Shown: positions 37,316 to 47,330 of the stretch, piece by piece
How the letters are laid out: each line of letters begins with the position of its first letter
Numbering within the stretch: the first letter of the stretch is position 1
Source of the DNA: Aerococcaceae bacterium zg-252
GTDB taxonomy: Bacteria; Bacillota; Bacilli; Lactobacillales; Aerococcaceae
NCBI GenBank assembly: GCA_016237705.1
Contig: CP066204.1
Span: forward strand, 1,126,001-1,190,000
Direction of reading: 5' to 3'
DNA: 64,000 bases
Made by a program: the position numbers and the translations under genes
Notes under the pieces: model-generated
Database searches by the model: none
What the model saw: only the letters and a program-made list of their open reading frames with translations
Told to the model about the DNA's origin: nothing

Positions 37316-38026
37316 TTAAAACTTATCTCGCAAATCACGCAATTGTTTGAAAGCTTCTACCGTAGTGGCTTGTAAAAATAAATTAATGGCTCTTTCTTTA
37401 CCAATAGTAGTTGGCAAAGTCGGCTGATTTTCTGCTCGTAATTGTTGAGCTTGTGCAAGTGCAGTAGCGATTGCTTGGTTCATCGGCTCTTGCTCATTTG
37501 CAAAACGTAAATTCGTTACCGTATATTCATGCCCAGCATACACTTCAATCGCATCTTCTAATTGAGATATTTTTTGTAAAGCTGCAAACTGTTCCGCATA
37601 ATCTTTTGTAAACACTCGACCACAGCCAGCTGAAAACAAAGCATCGCCACAAAATAGCTTTTTATCCACAATAAAGGAAATATGTTCACTCGTATGCCCT
37701 GCTGTTTTAATAATCTCAACAGTATTTCCCCATAACTCAAATTGGTCACTCTCTTTGACCACTTGCGTTGCCAAATGAACTACTTCAATCGGAGCTTTAA
37801 CAAATAAACTAGGATACTTTTCCAATATCGCCGTTACACCAGCAATATGGTCATCATGCCCATGCGTAATGAAAATACCAATGGGTTCAAGCTGATTGAC
37901 TTCCAAATAATGCAAGACACTGTGGGATTCACCAGGGTCAACTATCACAACTTGCTGTCCCTGTTTAACGAGCCAAATATAGTTATCTCTTAGAGCAGGT
38001 AATCCAATAACTTCCATTCTAACCAC
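37316..38026 (-). CDS. GloB-like metallo-beta-lactamase-fold hydrolase
   Basis: The protein has 236 residues. The metal-binding motif THGHDDH (about 54-60), further His in TAGHTSEHISF, Asp in FCGDALFSAGCG, and a final AGHEYT are all present, as in hydroxyacylglutathione hydrolase (glyoxalase II). The N-terminal LRDNYIWLV also matches that family. The start is a GTG 5-6 nt after AGGAAAG; an ATG three codons downstream is possible. The thiol substrate is uncertain in Firmicutes (glutathione, bacillithiol or another). Confidence 0.82.
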   Translation of the reverse strand: MVRMEVIGLPALRDNYIWLVKQGQQVVIVDPGESHSVLHYLEVNQLEPIGIFITHGHDDHIAGVTAILEKYPSLFVKAPIEVVHLATQVVKESDQFELWGNTVEIIKTAGHTSEHISFIVDKKLFCGDALFSAGCGRVFTKDYAEQFAALQKISQLEDAIEVYAGHEYTVTNLRFANEQEPMNQAIATALAQAQQLRAENQPTLPTTIGKERAINLFLQATTVEAFKQLRDLRDKF

Positions 38027-38034
38027 TCACTTTC

Positions 38035-39387
38035 CTATAATTGATTTAATTTTAATTGCTTAATACCATTAAAATAGGTAATTGCCGTCACAACAATAGC
38101 ACTAGCATCTGCAAAAGGTGCAGCGTATATGACCCCATTCAAGCCCCATAAATGCGAGAAAATAATGATAGCTGGCAGTAAGAAAATGATTTGACGTGTT
38201 AAAGTTAAAAACATTGCTTTTTTCGAATGCCCAATCGCTTGGAAGAAATTAGCCCCTAAAATTTGAAAGCCGATTAATGGCATACAGAGTAGCCATGCGT
38301 TTAATCCCCTTTGCGTAAATGCCATTAATTCTGGGTCATTGTTAAAAACACCAATAATTTGTTGTGGAAACAGACGGGTTAATAGCCAACCTATCGTCAA
38401 TAAAATCGTTGCAGCACCAATTGCTAATTTTTCGGCTTCAATAATACGGGCATATTTTTTAGCACCGAAATTAAAACTAATAATCGGTTGAACCCCTTGA
38501 TTAATACCTAGTATCGGCATTACGATAAAAGTGATGATACTGTTGATAATCCCCATACCCGATACTGCAATGTCGCCACCATATTGCAAGAGTGTGCGAT
38601 TTAATGTTAAGTTCAATATACTACTACCGATTTGCGTCAAGAAATTGGGCATTCCAAGTTTTACAATTGCTCCTATTTCTGCAAAATCAAAACGCAGACG
38701 CTCAAAACGAATATGGTGCTCATTTTGGCGATTAAAGAAATAAGCTAAAGTCCACACCATTGAAATAAATTGCGATAAAATCGTTGCCCAAGCAGCTCCA
38801 GCCATGCCCCAGCCTAGTACATAAATAAAGATAGCATCTAACACAATATTCGTTCCTGCACCAAAAAACATCGTCATCATCGCTAACTTAGGTTGTCCGT
38901 CAGCTCGTAAAAAATTATTCATCGTCATGCTGACAATTTGAAACACAGAACCTAAGAAGATAACACGCATATAGGCCGCTGAATACGGTAAAATTGTCGG
39001 ACTGGCACCAAACCATTTTAAGATAGTATTTAAAAATAAATGACCTAGTACCATGAACAATAAACCACTCGTCACAGCCAGTAAAAAGGAAGTATTTAAC
39101 GCATGGGTAGCCTCATTCTCTTTCTTTTGCCCAAGACGGATTGAAAAGAGTGTTGCCCCGCCTACTCCAAATAAAATTCCGATTGAAGTCTGAAGAATCA
39201 TAATTGGAAAGCCAATCGTAATCCCTGCTAGTCCATTTGCACCAAGTCCAGGTGCATTTCCAATAAAAATTCGGTCTACAATGTTATATAAAGCATTGAT
39301 TACCATTCCAATAATTGCTGGTACTGAAAATTTAATTAATAATTCTCGTATCGGCGATGTTCCTAAAATATTGCGATTTTCTTGCAT
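38035..39387 (-). CDS. MATE family efflux transporter
   Basis: The protein has 450 residues and about 12 predicted membrane helices in two similar halves. The N-terminal pattern LGTSPIRELLIKFSVPAIIGMVINALYNI and the loop NAPGLGANGLAGITIGFP are typical of the MepA/DinF-like MATE group. It should be a cation-coupled multidrug antiporter in the cell membrane. It heads an operon with the GloB-like and recQ genes. The substrate is not deducible. Confidence 0.9.
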   Translation of the reverse strand: MQENRNILGTSPIRELLIKFSVPAIIGMVINALYNIVDRIFIGNAPGLGANGLAGITIGFPIMILQTSIGILFGVGGATLFSIRLGQKKENEATHALNTSFLLAVTSGLLFMVLGHLFLNTILKWFGASPTILPYSAAYMRVIFLGSVFQIVSMTMNNFLRADGQPKLAMMTMFFGAGTNIVLDAIFIYVLGWGMAGAAWATILSQFISMVWTLAYFFNRQNEHHIRFERLRFDFAEIGAIVKLGMPNFLTQIGSSILNLTLNRTLLQYGGDIAVSGMGIINSIITFIVMPILGINQGVQPIISFNFGAKKYARIIEAEKLAIGAATILLTIGWLLTRLFPQQIIGVFNNDPELMAFTQRGLNAWLLCMPLIGFQILGANFFQAIGHSKKAMFLTLTRQIIFLLPAIIIFSHLWGLNGVIYAAPFADASAIVVTAITYFNGIKQLKLNQL

Positions 39388-39487
39388 CGTATCTTCCTAT
39401 CTATTTCATTCTTTATACCACGATTTTATTATAAATAACCCTTAATGTCAGCACAATTCATTTCCCACTCAAAATTGATCCTTTGAA

Positions 39488-39526
39488 TAGAAAAATCGGC
39501 AGCATTAAACCTTAATGTGCCGATTT
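39488..39526 (-). terminator. terminator after the M3 oligoendopeptidase gene
   Basis: On the minus strand AAATCGGC plus ATTAA pair with TTAAT plus GCCGATTT with small internal mismatches, followed by TTTTTC. It lies about 10 nt beyond the stop codon at 39535. Confidence 0.85.
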
Positions 39527-39534
39527 AATTTTGA

Positions 39535-41238
39535 CTATGCGTTTAAATCTTCTTCTGAAATACTGTCTAAATAAGTATCTACTTTAGCTACAACACCACT
39601 CAAGCTACCTGGTTCAAATGGTGATTTCAAATTAGCACTAGCTACAATTTGTTTAAATGATTGCGTACCACCAATACGGCAAATCGTTAAGTAATCTTGC
39701 CATGCAGTTGGGTCTTGATCCACTTGATTTCTTTCCCAGAATTGCAAAGCACAAACTTGAGCCAGTGTGTAGTCAATATAGTAGAATGGTGCACCGAAAA
39801 TATGTGCTTGTGAGAACCAACGTGCTCCTGTTTCTAAGAATGTAATACCCTCATTATCTTTCCAAGGATTATATTGGGCCTCTAAACGACGCCATGTATC
39901 ACGACGTTGTTCAGGTGTCATCTCTGGATTTTGATATACTTCATGTTGGAAATGGTCAACCAAGACACCATAAGGTAAGAATGATACCGTACTAAATAAG
40001 TGGCTGTATTTATATTTTAAGGTTTGCTCTTCAAAGAATAATTCCATCCAAGGATATGCAAAGAATTCCATACTCATTGAATGAATTTCGCATGACTCGT
40101 ATGTTGGCCATACTGATTCAGGTGTTTGAATCCAACGAGATTGATACACTTGGAATGCATGCCCTGCCTCATGGGTCAAGACATCAATATCTCCAGATGT
40201 TCCGTTGAAGTTAGAGAAAATAAATGGCGATTCATAATTAGGAATATAATCACAATAGCCACCACCCTGTTTACCAGGTTTTGTCACTAAGTCTAATAAA
40301 TTACGTTCCACCATGAAATCAATAAACTCGCCTGTTTCATTCGATAATTCATGATACATTTTCACACCATTCGCCACAATTTCTTCCGGTGTGCCTTTTG
40401 GTTTCGCATTCCCCGATTCAAATTCTAGTTCCAAGTCATAAACTTTCAAAGCATCTAATCCTAAACGCTCTTTTTGACGATTGAATAATTTTTCAGCCAA
40501 TGGCACAACATGTTTCAATACTTCTTGACGATAAATTTCCACATCTTGACGGTCATAGTCTAAACGATTCATTCGTAAATAGCCGACTTCCACAAAATCT
40601 TTAAAGCCTAATTCAAGTGCGATTTGATGACGTGTTTTCACTAATTCATCATAGATACGGTCAAATTCAGCTAGATTTTTTTCAAAGAACTGACTAATCG
40701 CAGTCAGAGCTGTCTTACGTTCTTGACGGTCAGTGGATTGCGTAAAGACTTTCATACCAGGTAAATTATAAATCTCACCATTATGCTCAATTTCAGCAGA
40801 CGCAATTAACTTATCATATTCTGAAGCTAATTTATTTTCAGTCTGTAATAAAGGAATAATACTCACATCAAAGATTCGCAAACCATTTTCTGCAATTTTA
40901 AAGAATGTTTCTGGCAATAATTCGTTTAATTCATTACGGAATGGTGAGTTTAATACGGCTTTATAATAGGTCGTTTCCCATTCACTAATAACAGGCCCAG
41001 ATTCATTCCAAAATTCTTGTTCTTCATCATAAAATGTATCACGAGTATCAATCGAATGACGTATCGTCACCAATTTTGATAAAGTTAAAATATTATTTTG
41101 TAATGCTTGAATCCCTTTGATTGCTGCTGCTACTTCATCGACAGTTGTTGCTGATTCAATTTGTGCAACAAAACCTAAAAATTCTTCTTTTAGCGACTCT
41201 AAATTTGGTCGTTCATAGTGATAATCTTCAAATTTCAT
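39535..41238 (-). CDS. M3 family oligoendopeptidase
   Basis: The protein has 567 residues from the ATG at 41236-41238, which follows GAGGGAT; an ATG four codons earlier lies before this site. The gluzincin zinc motif is HEAGH (THEAGHAFQVYQ, about residue 355), with the third ligand in the following YESCEIHSMSMEF region. Length and motif context match the oligoendopeptidase group related to PepF. It is cytoplasmic (no signal peptide) and probably hydrolyses short peptides from uptake or turnover. It is monocistronic, with its own terminator, and divergent from uvrC. Confidence 0.93.
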   Translation of the reverse strand: MKFEDYHYERPNLESLKEEFLGFVAQIESATTVDEVAAAIKGIQALQNNILTLSKLVTIRHSIDTRDTFYDEEQEFWNESGPVISEWETTYYKAVLNSPFRNELNELLPETFFKIAENGLRIFDVSIIPLLQTENKLASEYDKLIASAEIEHNGEIYNLPGMKVFTQSTDRQERKTALTAISQFFEKNLAEFDRIYDELVKTRHQIALELGFKDFVEVGYLRMNRLDYDRQDVEIYRQEVLKHVVPLAEKLFNRQKERLGLDALKVYDLELEFESGNAKPKGTPEEIVANGVKMYHELSNETGEFIDFMVERNLLDLVTKPGKQGGGYCDYIPNYESPFIFSNFNGTSGDIDVLTHEAGHAFQVYQSRWIQTPESVWPTYESCEIHSMSMEFFAYPWMELFFEEQTLKYKYSHLFSTVSFLPYGVLVDHFQHEVYQNPEMTPEQRRDTWRRLEAQYNPWKDNEGITFLETGARWFSQAHIFGAPFYYIDYTLAQVCALQFWERNQVDQDPTAWQDYLTICRIGGTQSFKQIVASANLKSPFEPGSLSGVVAKVDTYLDSISEEDLNA

Positions 41239-41313
41239 GTTATCCCTCATTTCATTTCAGTTACTGAATAGTATACCATAAAAAACAAGCAGGTGACTAT
41301 CAGATTATTCGCA

Positions 41314-41337
41314 TAACATTTGTGAATACGATATAAT
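41314..41337 (+). promoter_or_regulatory. candidate uvrC promoter
   Basis: The -10 is TATAAT (41332-41337), with a weak -35 (TTCGCA, 4 of 6) 18 nt upstream. The -10 is 30 nt before the uvrC ATG. The gap between the divergent genes is only about 128 nt. Confidence 0.5.
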
Positions 41338-41366
41338 ATAAAACGATTGAAAGGACGTGACAACCA

Positions 41367-43187
41367 ATGGAAATGCGTAACACCATACGTGAACAAATCG
41401 AACAAAAATTAGCTCTATTGCCCGACTTACCTGGTTGTTACTTAATGAAAAATGCAGATAATCAGATAATTTATGTCGGCAAAGCAAAAAATTTAAAAAA
41501 TCGTGTGCGTTCATATTTTCGTGGTGCTCACGATACTAAGACGACCAAACTTGTTTCGGAAATACATCACTTTGAAACGATTATTACCAATAGTAATAAA
41601 GAAGCCTTGATTTTAGAAATTAATCTCATTCAGCAGTACAAGCCGATTTATAATATTCGTCTAAAAGAAGGAACGATGTATCCTTACTTAAAAATAACAA
41701 ATGAGCGTCACCCACAATTAATTATCTCCAATATTGTCGGTAAAGACGGAGCTCACTATTTTGGCCCTTTTCCAAATGTCGGTGCTGCAACACAAACTCA
41801 GCAATTATTACATCGTGTCTACCCTTTAAGACGCTGTAATAAAAACGAAAAACGTGCGTGTTTCTATTATCATTTAGGACAATGTATTGGCCCTTGCGAC
41901 CATGAAGTATCTAGAGAAGAATACCAGCAACAAATTCAACGCATTAAGCAATTCTTTAATGGGAATGTCAGTGACATTAAACAAGCCTTAAAACAAAAAA
42001 TGAATGATGCGGCTGAAAAACTAGAATTTGAACAAGCAGCTGATTATCGCAATCAACTGCAATATATCGAAACAACCATTGAAAAGCAGACAGTTATGAG
42101 CCAAGACTATGATAATACCGATGTCTTCGGCTATACCTATGACAAAGGCTGGCTATCCATTCAAGTATTCATGCTACGACAAGGCTCTATTTTAAAACGT
42201 GAAGCAGCCATTTATCCTACCTTAAATGAACCGGAAGACGAAGTGACTACTTTTATCGCTCGTTTTTACTTAGAGCAAACTCAAATGAAGCCCAAAGCAA
42301 TTCTCGTGCCAAGTGATATTGATAAAGAGACTTTACAAGAATTATTGTCAGTGGAGATTCATACCCCTGTCCGTGGTAAAAAACGTAGCATGCTAGAACT
42401 TTGTGAGAAAAATAGTAAAATTGCACTCGATGAAAAGTTTCGTCTAGTTGAAATGCAAACACTTAAAACAACCGGTGCTGTCGAAGCATTAGCGAAAGCC
42501 TTACATATTCCACAAGCCTATACCATTGAAGCATTTGACCACTCGAATATTCTCGGTACGAACGCTGTTACTGGAATGGTGGTCTATAAGGACGGAAAAC
42601 CGGATAGGAAAAATTATCGTAAGTATAAGATTAAAACCGTAGAAGGCAGCAATGAATTTGCATCAACACAAGAAGTAATCCGACGACGCTATACTCGACT
42701 TTTACGAGAAAACTCACCACTCCCCGACTTAATCTTAATGGACGGTGGCAAAATTCAAATTCGTGCTGCACGAGATGTCATTGAAAATGAATTAGGATTA
42801 GCCATTCCAGTCGCCGGTATGGTTAAAAATGACAAACATAAAACGGCTGCCTTAATGGACGGCTATTCAGAAGAATTGGTCGATATTGACCCACGCAGTC
42901 AACTATTCCATTTCTTGCAACGTGTTCAAGAAGAAGTTCATCGCTATGCGATTAGTTATCATCGACAAGTACGAAGTAAAAATCAACTTGGTTCTCAATT
43001 AGATGTCATTGCAGGTGTCGGCCCAGCGACTCGTCAAAAATTATTAAAACATTTTAAATCGCTTGACCGAATCCGAGATGCAGCCATTGAAGATATTAAA
43101 CAGTTAGGAATTCCTTTAAAAACTGCTGAACGCATTAAAGAAACATTAGCAACCTATCAACAGACGGCTCAATCAGAAACAAATTAA
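41367..43187 (+). CDS. uvrC: excinuclease ABC subunit C
   Basis: The protein has 606 residues. The GIY-YIG nuclease domain (about 16-95, GCYLMKNADNQIIYVGKAK) makes the 3' incision. A cysteine-rich patch (CNKNEKRACFYYHLGQCIGPC) near 165-185, a UvrB-binding UVR helix pair (about 200-235), an RNase H-like domain (about 380-540, with DHSNILG and LMDGGKIQ) for the 5' incision, and a C-terminal double helix-hairpin-helix complete the protein. It acts in nucleotide excision repair with UvrA and UvrB, which are not in this window. Confidence 0.97.
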   Translation: MEMRNTIREQIEQKLALLPDLPGCYLMKNADNQIIYVGKAKNLKNRVRSYFRGAHDTKTTKLVSEIHHFETIITNSNKEALILEINLIQQYKPIYNIRLKEGTMYPYLKITNERHPQLIISNIVGKDGAHYFGPFPNVGAATQTQQLLHRVYPLRRCNKNEKRACFYYHLGQCIGPCDHEVSREEYQQQIQRIKQFFNGNVSDIKQALKQKMNDAAEKLEFEQAADYRNQLQYIETTIEKQTVMSQDYDNTDVFGYTYDKGWLSIQVFMLRQGSILKREAAIYPTLNEPEDEVTTFIARFYLEQTQMKPKAILVPSDIDKETLQELLSVEIHTPVRGKKRSMLELCEKNSKIALDEKFRLVEMQTLKTTGAVEALAKALHIPQAYTIEAFDHSNILGTNAVTGMVVYKDGKPDRKNYRKYKIKTVEGSNEFASTQEVIRRRYTRLLRENSPLPDLILMDGGKIQIRAARDVIENELGLAIPVAGMVKNDKHKTAALMDGYSEELVDIDPRSQLFHFLQRVQEEVHRYAISYHRQVRSKNQLGSQLDVIAGVGPATRQKLLKHFKSLDRIRDAAIEDIKQLGIPLKTAERIKETLATYQQTAQSETN

Positions 43188-43215
43188 ACACAATTAAAAA
43201 GAAAGTTGGAACAAT

Positions 43216-44256
43216 ATGTTATATTTTCAAAGTGATTATGTATTAGGGGCACACCCTTTAGTATTAGATGCCTTAATCAAAACCAATCTCGAAGCATTAA
43301 CAGGTTATGGGACGGATACTTATACTGCCTTAGCCAGTGAAAAAATTAAACAAGCCTGTCAACAAGAACAGGCACAAGTTTACTTATTAACCGGTGGTAC
43401 TCAGACTAATAAAATTATCATCGACACTATGCTAGCAGCCTATCAAGGTGTCATCGCAGCCGATACAGGACACATTGCTGCTCACGAAGCTGGTGCTATT
43501 GAATCCGCTGGGCATAAAGTACTAACGATTCCACATACACAAGGGAAAATTCAAGCAAAAGATGTTCAACAATTAATTGGAACTTTTTATGCTGACGCTA
43601 ACCATGAACATATGGTCTATCCAGGTATGGTCTATATTTCTCACCCAACAGAATACGGAACATTATATACAAAAGAAGAATTATCTGCATTAGCTAACCT
43701 TTGCCGTCAATATGAGATTCCATTATTTTTAGACGGTGCACGACTTGCCTATGGTTTAGCTGCAACCGATACAGATGTTACACTCGCTGATATTGCAGAA
43801 TTGTGCGATGTCTTTTACATCGGTGGTACTAAAGTTGGGGCACTCTGTGGTGAAGCGGTTGTCTTTACGAAACAAAATCAACCTAAGCATTTTGTAACGC
43901 TAGTCAAACAGCATGGGGCACTTTTGGCAAAAGGTCGCCTACTAGGTGTTCAATTTGATGCTCTCTTTACAGATGATTTATATTTTAAAATGGGACAACA
44001 TGCCATTAGTAAAGCTGAAGAGTTAAAACACCTTTTAAAAGATAAAGGCTATCGATTCTACTTAGAGTCACCAACCAACCAACAATTTGTCATTGTTACG
44101 AATCAACAGTATCAAACACTATCAGAAATTGTGATGACAGGTTTCTGGGAAACTTACGATGACCAACATGTCGTCATTCGCTTTGCAACAAGCTGGTCAA
44201 CTACTGATGAAGATATGAACCAATTAGCCGAGCAATTACCAGTGGCTGTGTACTAA
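43216..44256 (+). CDS. ltaE: threonine aldolase family PLP enzyme
   Basis: The protein has 346 residues of the beta-eliminating lyase fold. The PLP lysine is K206 in YIGGTKVGAL, and LDGARLAYGL provides the Asp that pairs with the pyridine nitrogen. It should split L-(allo-)threonine into glycine and acetaldehyde (low-specificity L-threonine aldolase), supplying glycine. It lies 28 nt after uvrC on the same strand and ends before a long bidirectional terminator. Substrate stereochemistry cannot be read from sequence. Confidence 0.9.
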   Translation: MLYFQSDYVLGAHPLVLDALIKTNLEALTGYGTDTYTALASEKIKQACQQEQAQVYLLTGGTQTNKIIIDTMLAAYQGVIAADTGHIAAHEAGAIESAGHKVLTIPHTQGKIQAKDVQQLIGTFYADANHEHMVYPGMVYISHPTEYGTLYTKEELSALANLCRQYEIPLFLDGARLAYGLAATDTDVTLADIAELCDVFYIGGTKVGALCGEAVVFTKQNQPKHFVTLVKQHGALLAKGRLLGVQFDALFTDDLYFKMGQHAISKAEELKHLLKDKGYRFYLESPTNQQFVIVTNQQYQTLSEIVMTGFWETYDDQHVVIRFATSWSTTDEDMNQLAEQLPVAVY

Positions 44257-44267
44257 TTAAAATAGAT

Positions 44268-44355
44268 TAAGGCTGAACAAAAGTCTAATACTAGCAATAA
44301 TTTGCTCTAACTTGAACCACAATTTGTTGCAGTGTTGAACTTTTGTTCAGCCTTA
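44268..44355. terminator. 88-nt palindrome, bidirectional terminator between convergent genes
   Basis: A perfect 17-bp outer stem (TAAGGCTGAACAAAAGT, 44268-44284, with 44339-44355) encloses a 54-nt interior with a second partly paired stem (GCAATAATTT against AATTTGTTGC). It is flanked on both sides by A/T-rich runs. It lies between the convergent threonine aldolase and old-yellow-enzyme genes and probably terminates both. Its length and nested form exceed an ordinary terminator. Confidence 0.75.
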
Positions 44356-44381
44356 TTTTAATTTTCATACTGTCAATATCA

Positions 44382-45593
44382 TTATCTTCTTCTCGGTTTC
44401 AAAGCTGACATTCCATGTGCCTTAACTGTCTGCATTAGATACGGCCATGCATTTTGACTAATTCTAACCGATTTTCCTTTGGCTAGTCGTTTCATTTGAG
44501 ATTCATAATAACTAACCCCGATAATCGGGCCAAGTGTCTTATCTAAATTTTGTATTCCTGTTGTTAAGCGTGGTGTCATTACTTGAAAATCTCCAAAATT
44601 AGCATAGTCCTTTACCAAATGTGGACGAAGAACAAAAGGTCTAGCCAACCCAATCATCGCTACTCCGTCTTCAATAGCATCTTCCATTTGAGCAACTTTT
44701 CGGAATCCACCTGTCGATACGATTGGAACGGAAGTAATATTCGATAGAGCAACCGCATAATTAACAAATCCAGCACCATTTTCGTATTCACTACCAAAAA
44801 CAGGAGTCTCATAATTGCCACCAGAAATTTCAATCAAATCAATTCCTAAATCAGACATTTTCTGAACAACTAACTTACAATCTTCAAACCCAAAACCTTT
44901 CTCCTTAAAATCCGAAGCATTTAATTTCAATGCTATCGTAAACGAAGAACCTACTTTTTCACGCAAACCTTGATAAATTTCAACAAGGAATCGCATTCTA
45001 TTTTCTAAACTTCCCCCATAGCTATCTGTTCGTTGATTATCAGCAGGTGAAAGAAATTGATTAATAAGATAACCATGAGCAGCATGCAATTGAACACCAT
45101 TAAAACCAGCTTTTTGGGCTAAAACACCAGCTAAAATAAATTTTTCTATTGTTTCTTCGATATCAGATAAAGTCATCTCTCTTGGCGTTCGAAAAGCTGA
45201 CGCAGCAGCACCAGAAATCGGTATAGCACTTGGTGCAATCGGTGTTTCATTAATAGAACGATACATTTGTTTGCCAGGATGATTCAATTGTATCCAAATC
45301 GGAACACCCTGTTGTTGCCCAACCGCTGCCCATTTTTGAAACAAATCTAAATATTCATCTGAGTCTAGAACAACATTCCCTGGTTCACCAAGATAGCGAC
45401 TGTCCACCATAACATTACCTGTTACTAAAACTCCCATTTTTTGTTTTGCCCAATACTCATAAAGCTTTATAAGCTCATGAGTTGGAGCGTGTTGACTATC
45501 TGCCATTGTTTCACTCATTGCTGATTTAAAAAAGCGATTAGCCAACACTTGACCATTTGGCAGTCTCAGTGGCCTTAGTAAATTTTTATTCAT
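44382..45593 (-). CDS. old yellow enzyme family NADH:flavin oxidoreductase
   Basis: The protein has 403 residues from the ATG at 45593, 9 nt after GGGGAG in the end of the SDR gene; a TTG one codon earlier is also possible. It is an FMN-dependent TIM barrel with the substrate-binding pattern GFNGVQLHAAHGYLINQFLSP (given in parts: the key residues are His-Ala-Ala-His) and DSYGGSLENRMRF. It has no C-terminal iron-sulfur or NAD domain, so it is an OYE-type ene-reductase, not a dienoyl-CoA reductase. It is the last gene of a four-gene redox operon and probably reduces activated alkenes such as quinone-like electrophiles. Confidence 0.88.
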   Translation of the reverse strand: MNKNLLRPLRLPNGQVLANRFFKSAMSETMADSQHAPTHELIKLYEYWAKQKMGVLVTGNVMVDSRYLGEPGNVVLDSDEYLDLFQKWAAVGQQQGVPIWIQLNHPGKQMYRSINETPIAPSAIPISGAAASAFRTPREMTLSDIEETIEKFILAGVLAQKAGFNGVQLHAAHGYLINQFLSPADNQRTDSYGGSLENRMRFLVEIYQGLREKVGSSFTIALKLNASDFKEKGFGFEDCKLVVQKMSDLGIDLIEISGGNYETPVFGSEYENGAGFVNYAVALSNITSVPIVSTGGFRKVAQMEDAIEDGVAMIGLARPFVLRPHLVKDYANFGDFQVMTPRLTTGIQNLDKTLGPIIGVSYYESQMKRLAKGKSVRISQNAWPYLMQTVKAHGMSALKPRRR

Positions 45594-46464
45594 CAATTCT
45601 AGCTCCCCTATTAAATTGATTTAGTTTAGCCTCACAGTAGTTCATTAAAGCTTTCCCTTTTAATGCGTTATAACCTTTTAAATTAACTCTTGCTAATTTA
45701 TTATTAGAAAAATATCTTCCAGAAATATTTGCTACATCAGATGAATTTATAAGATAGTATCCTGTTTCAATCCCTTTATCTAAGTCTTTTGAAAAAGGTT
45801 TCATCAATGTAGTCAATAGCGTACTTCTTAAATTACGTTTCACATTATCATTTCCTAAATTTGTTGAAATTAGTCCCGGATGATAAGCATTAACTGTCAC
45901 ATTGAGTTTTTGTTGTGCAAATAATTTTGCCTGTTCCATAGCTAACCAAATAGTAAATAATTTTGAATTATTATAAGCCATAGCTGCTGAATATCTCTGC
46001 TCAAGCCCAAAATCTAAATCTTTTATTTGAGCAAAATGATGCATGAAAGAAGAAGTATGAATCACTCTGCCCAACTCTGCTTGTTTTAACAATGGCAATA
46101 ATTCAGTTGTTAAAATATACGGTACTTGAACAGATAACATAAAGGTCATCTCAATATTTTCTGCCGTTGCAACACGAGCATCCCCAAAATAAGCACCTGC
46201 ATTGTTCAATAAAACATCAATTTTTTCGAAATCTCTTTGTATTTCTTGTGCAAAACGATAGACCTCTTCCATTTTTGAAAAATCAGCCAAGTATCCATGA
46301 ATGCGTTTATTACCTGTTTTTAATTCAATATCACTGCGAGTTGCTCGCAATTTTTCTTGATTGCGACCATGCAAGATAATTTCATGTCCTTCACTGGCTA
46401 ACTTCATTGCTAAATGTTTTCCAATACCGTCCGTAGAACCTGTAATGATGATTGTTTTTACCAT
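45586..46464 (-). CDS. short-chain dehydrogenase/reductase
   Basis: The protein has 292 residues from the ATG at 46462-46464, which has GGAGA 7 nt upstream. It has the Rossmann motif TGSTDGIGKHLA (about 8-19), NNAG near 85-88, and a catalytic Tyr in MAYNNSKL with Lys 4 residues on. It resembles retinol-dehydrogenase or WW-domain-like SDR proteins; the substrate is unknown. It overlaps the OYE gene by 8 nt and begins 1 nt after the hydrolase gene, so all three are coupled. Confidence 0.87.
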   Translation of the reverse strand: MVKTIIITGSTDGIGKHLAMKLASEGHEIILHGRNQEKLRATRSDIELKTGNKRIHGYLADFSKMEEVYRFAQEIQRDFEKIDVLLNNAGAYFGDARVATAENIEMTFMLSVQVPYILTTELLPLLKQAELGRVIHTSSFMHHFAQIKDLDFGLEQRYSAAMAYNNSKLFTIWLAMEQAKLFAQQKLNVTVNAYHPGLISTNLGNDNVKRNLRSTLLTTLMKPFSKDLDKGIETGYYLINSSDVANISGRYFSNNKLARVNLKGYNALKGKALMNYCEAKLNQFNRGARIDE

Positions 46465-46465
46465 A

Positions 46466-47302
46466 TTAGTTCTCCAAAAACTCAATCAATTCTTTTGCAA
46501 ATTCATCAGCAAACTGAAAGATAGAGCCATGTCCTGCTTTAGGATAAATAATCAGTCTACTATCGACTATTTTTTCATGCATATCATACGAATTTTGTGT
46601 TGGAACTTGCATATCTTTATCCCCATTAACAATTAATGTAGGTTGTGTAATATAGCTTAAATCATCTTGAGCAGCTTTGCCCCAACGTTTAATAGCTTTC
46701 AATTGGGTTAAGAATCCTGGAACACGCATCTCTTTATCTGCATAAGCAGCCTGTCTTGTTCCCATGCGTCCTAAAACTTTATTTGCCTCAACTTTCCCCT
46801 CTTCATCGTGATTGTAGAAAATATAACGTTTAGGGTCAATTCGCTCAATGGCTGCTTTCAGCATATAACGGAATGTTTTACCGGTTACTTTATCAATTTC
46901 TTTACCACCACGTGGGCCTGTACCCGCTAATATTAAACGATTAACTAAACTCGGCTTAATGCGTACTATTTCTTGAGCAATCATTCCACCCATGGATAAA
47001 CCTAGTAGATTGATATGCTCATATCCCATAGTATTAATAATCTCAATCGCTTGTTCAGCCATTCCTGGAATCGTTGCTGCAACCTTACCTTGACTACCAC
47101 CTACTCCGGGTAAATCTAACACAATCACATGATGTTTCACTGCAATTAAATCTAATAGTTTAGGATCCCAATTATCCAAAGTAGCTGCTAAATGGACAAG
47201 CATCACTAAAGGTAAAGCTGACTTTCCTTTACCTAATTCACGATAGGCAATTTGATTTCCTGCAACATTAATATATTGATTTTTAGTTATGATATATGAC
47301 AT
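46466..47302 (-). CDS. alpha/beta-hydrolase
   Basis: The protein has 278 residues from the ATG at 47300-47302, after GGAGGAAG; an ATG eight codons upstream lies before this site. The nucleophile elbow is GLSMGG (with Ser), the oxyanion region follows MLVHLAATLDNWD, and the catalytic His is in KAGHGS near the C-terminus. The Asp in VNGDKDMQVP completes the triad. It is cytoplasmic, without a signal peptide. It belongs to the haloperoxidase/esterase-like group. Context in a redox operon suggests detoxification; the substrate is unknown. Confidence 0.87.
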   Translation of the reverse strand: MSYIITKNQYINVAGNQIAYRELGKGKSALPLVMLVHLAATLDNWDPKLLDLIAVKHHVIVLDLPGVGGSQGKVAATIPGMAEQAIEIINTMGYEHINLLGLSMGGMIAQEIVRIKPSLVNRLILAGTGPRGGKEIDKVTGKTFRYMLKAAIERIDPKRYIFYNHDEEGKVEANKVLGRMGTRQAAYADKEMRVPGFLTQLKAIKRWGKAAQDDLSYITQPTLIVNGDKDMQVPTQNSYDMHEKIVDSRLIIYPKAGHGSIFQFADEFAKELIEFLEN

Positions 47303-47330
47303 TACTTCCTCCATACTCTCGCTCATTATA

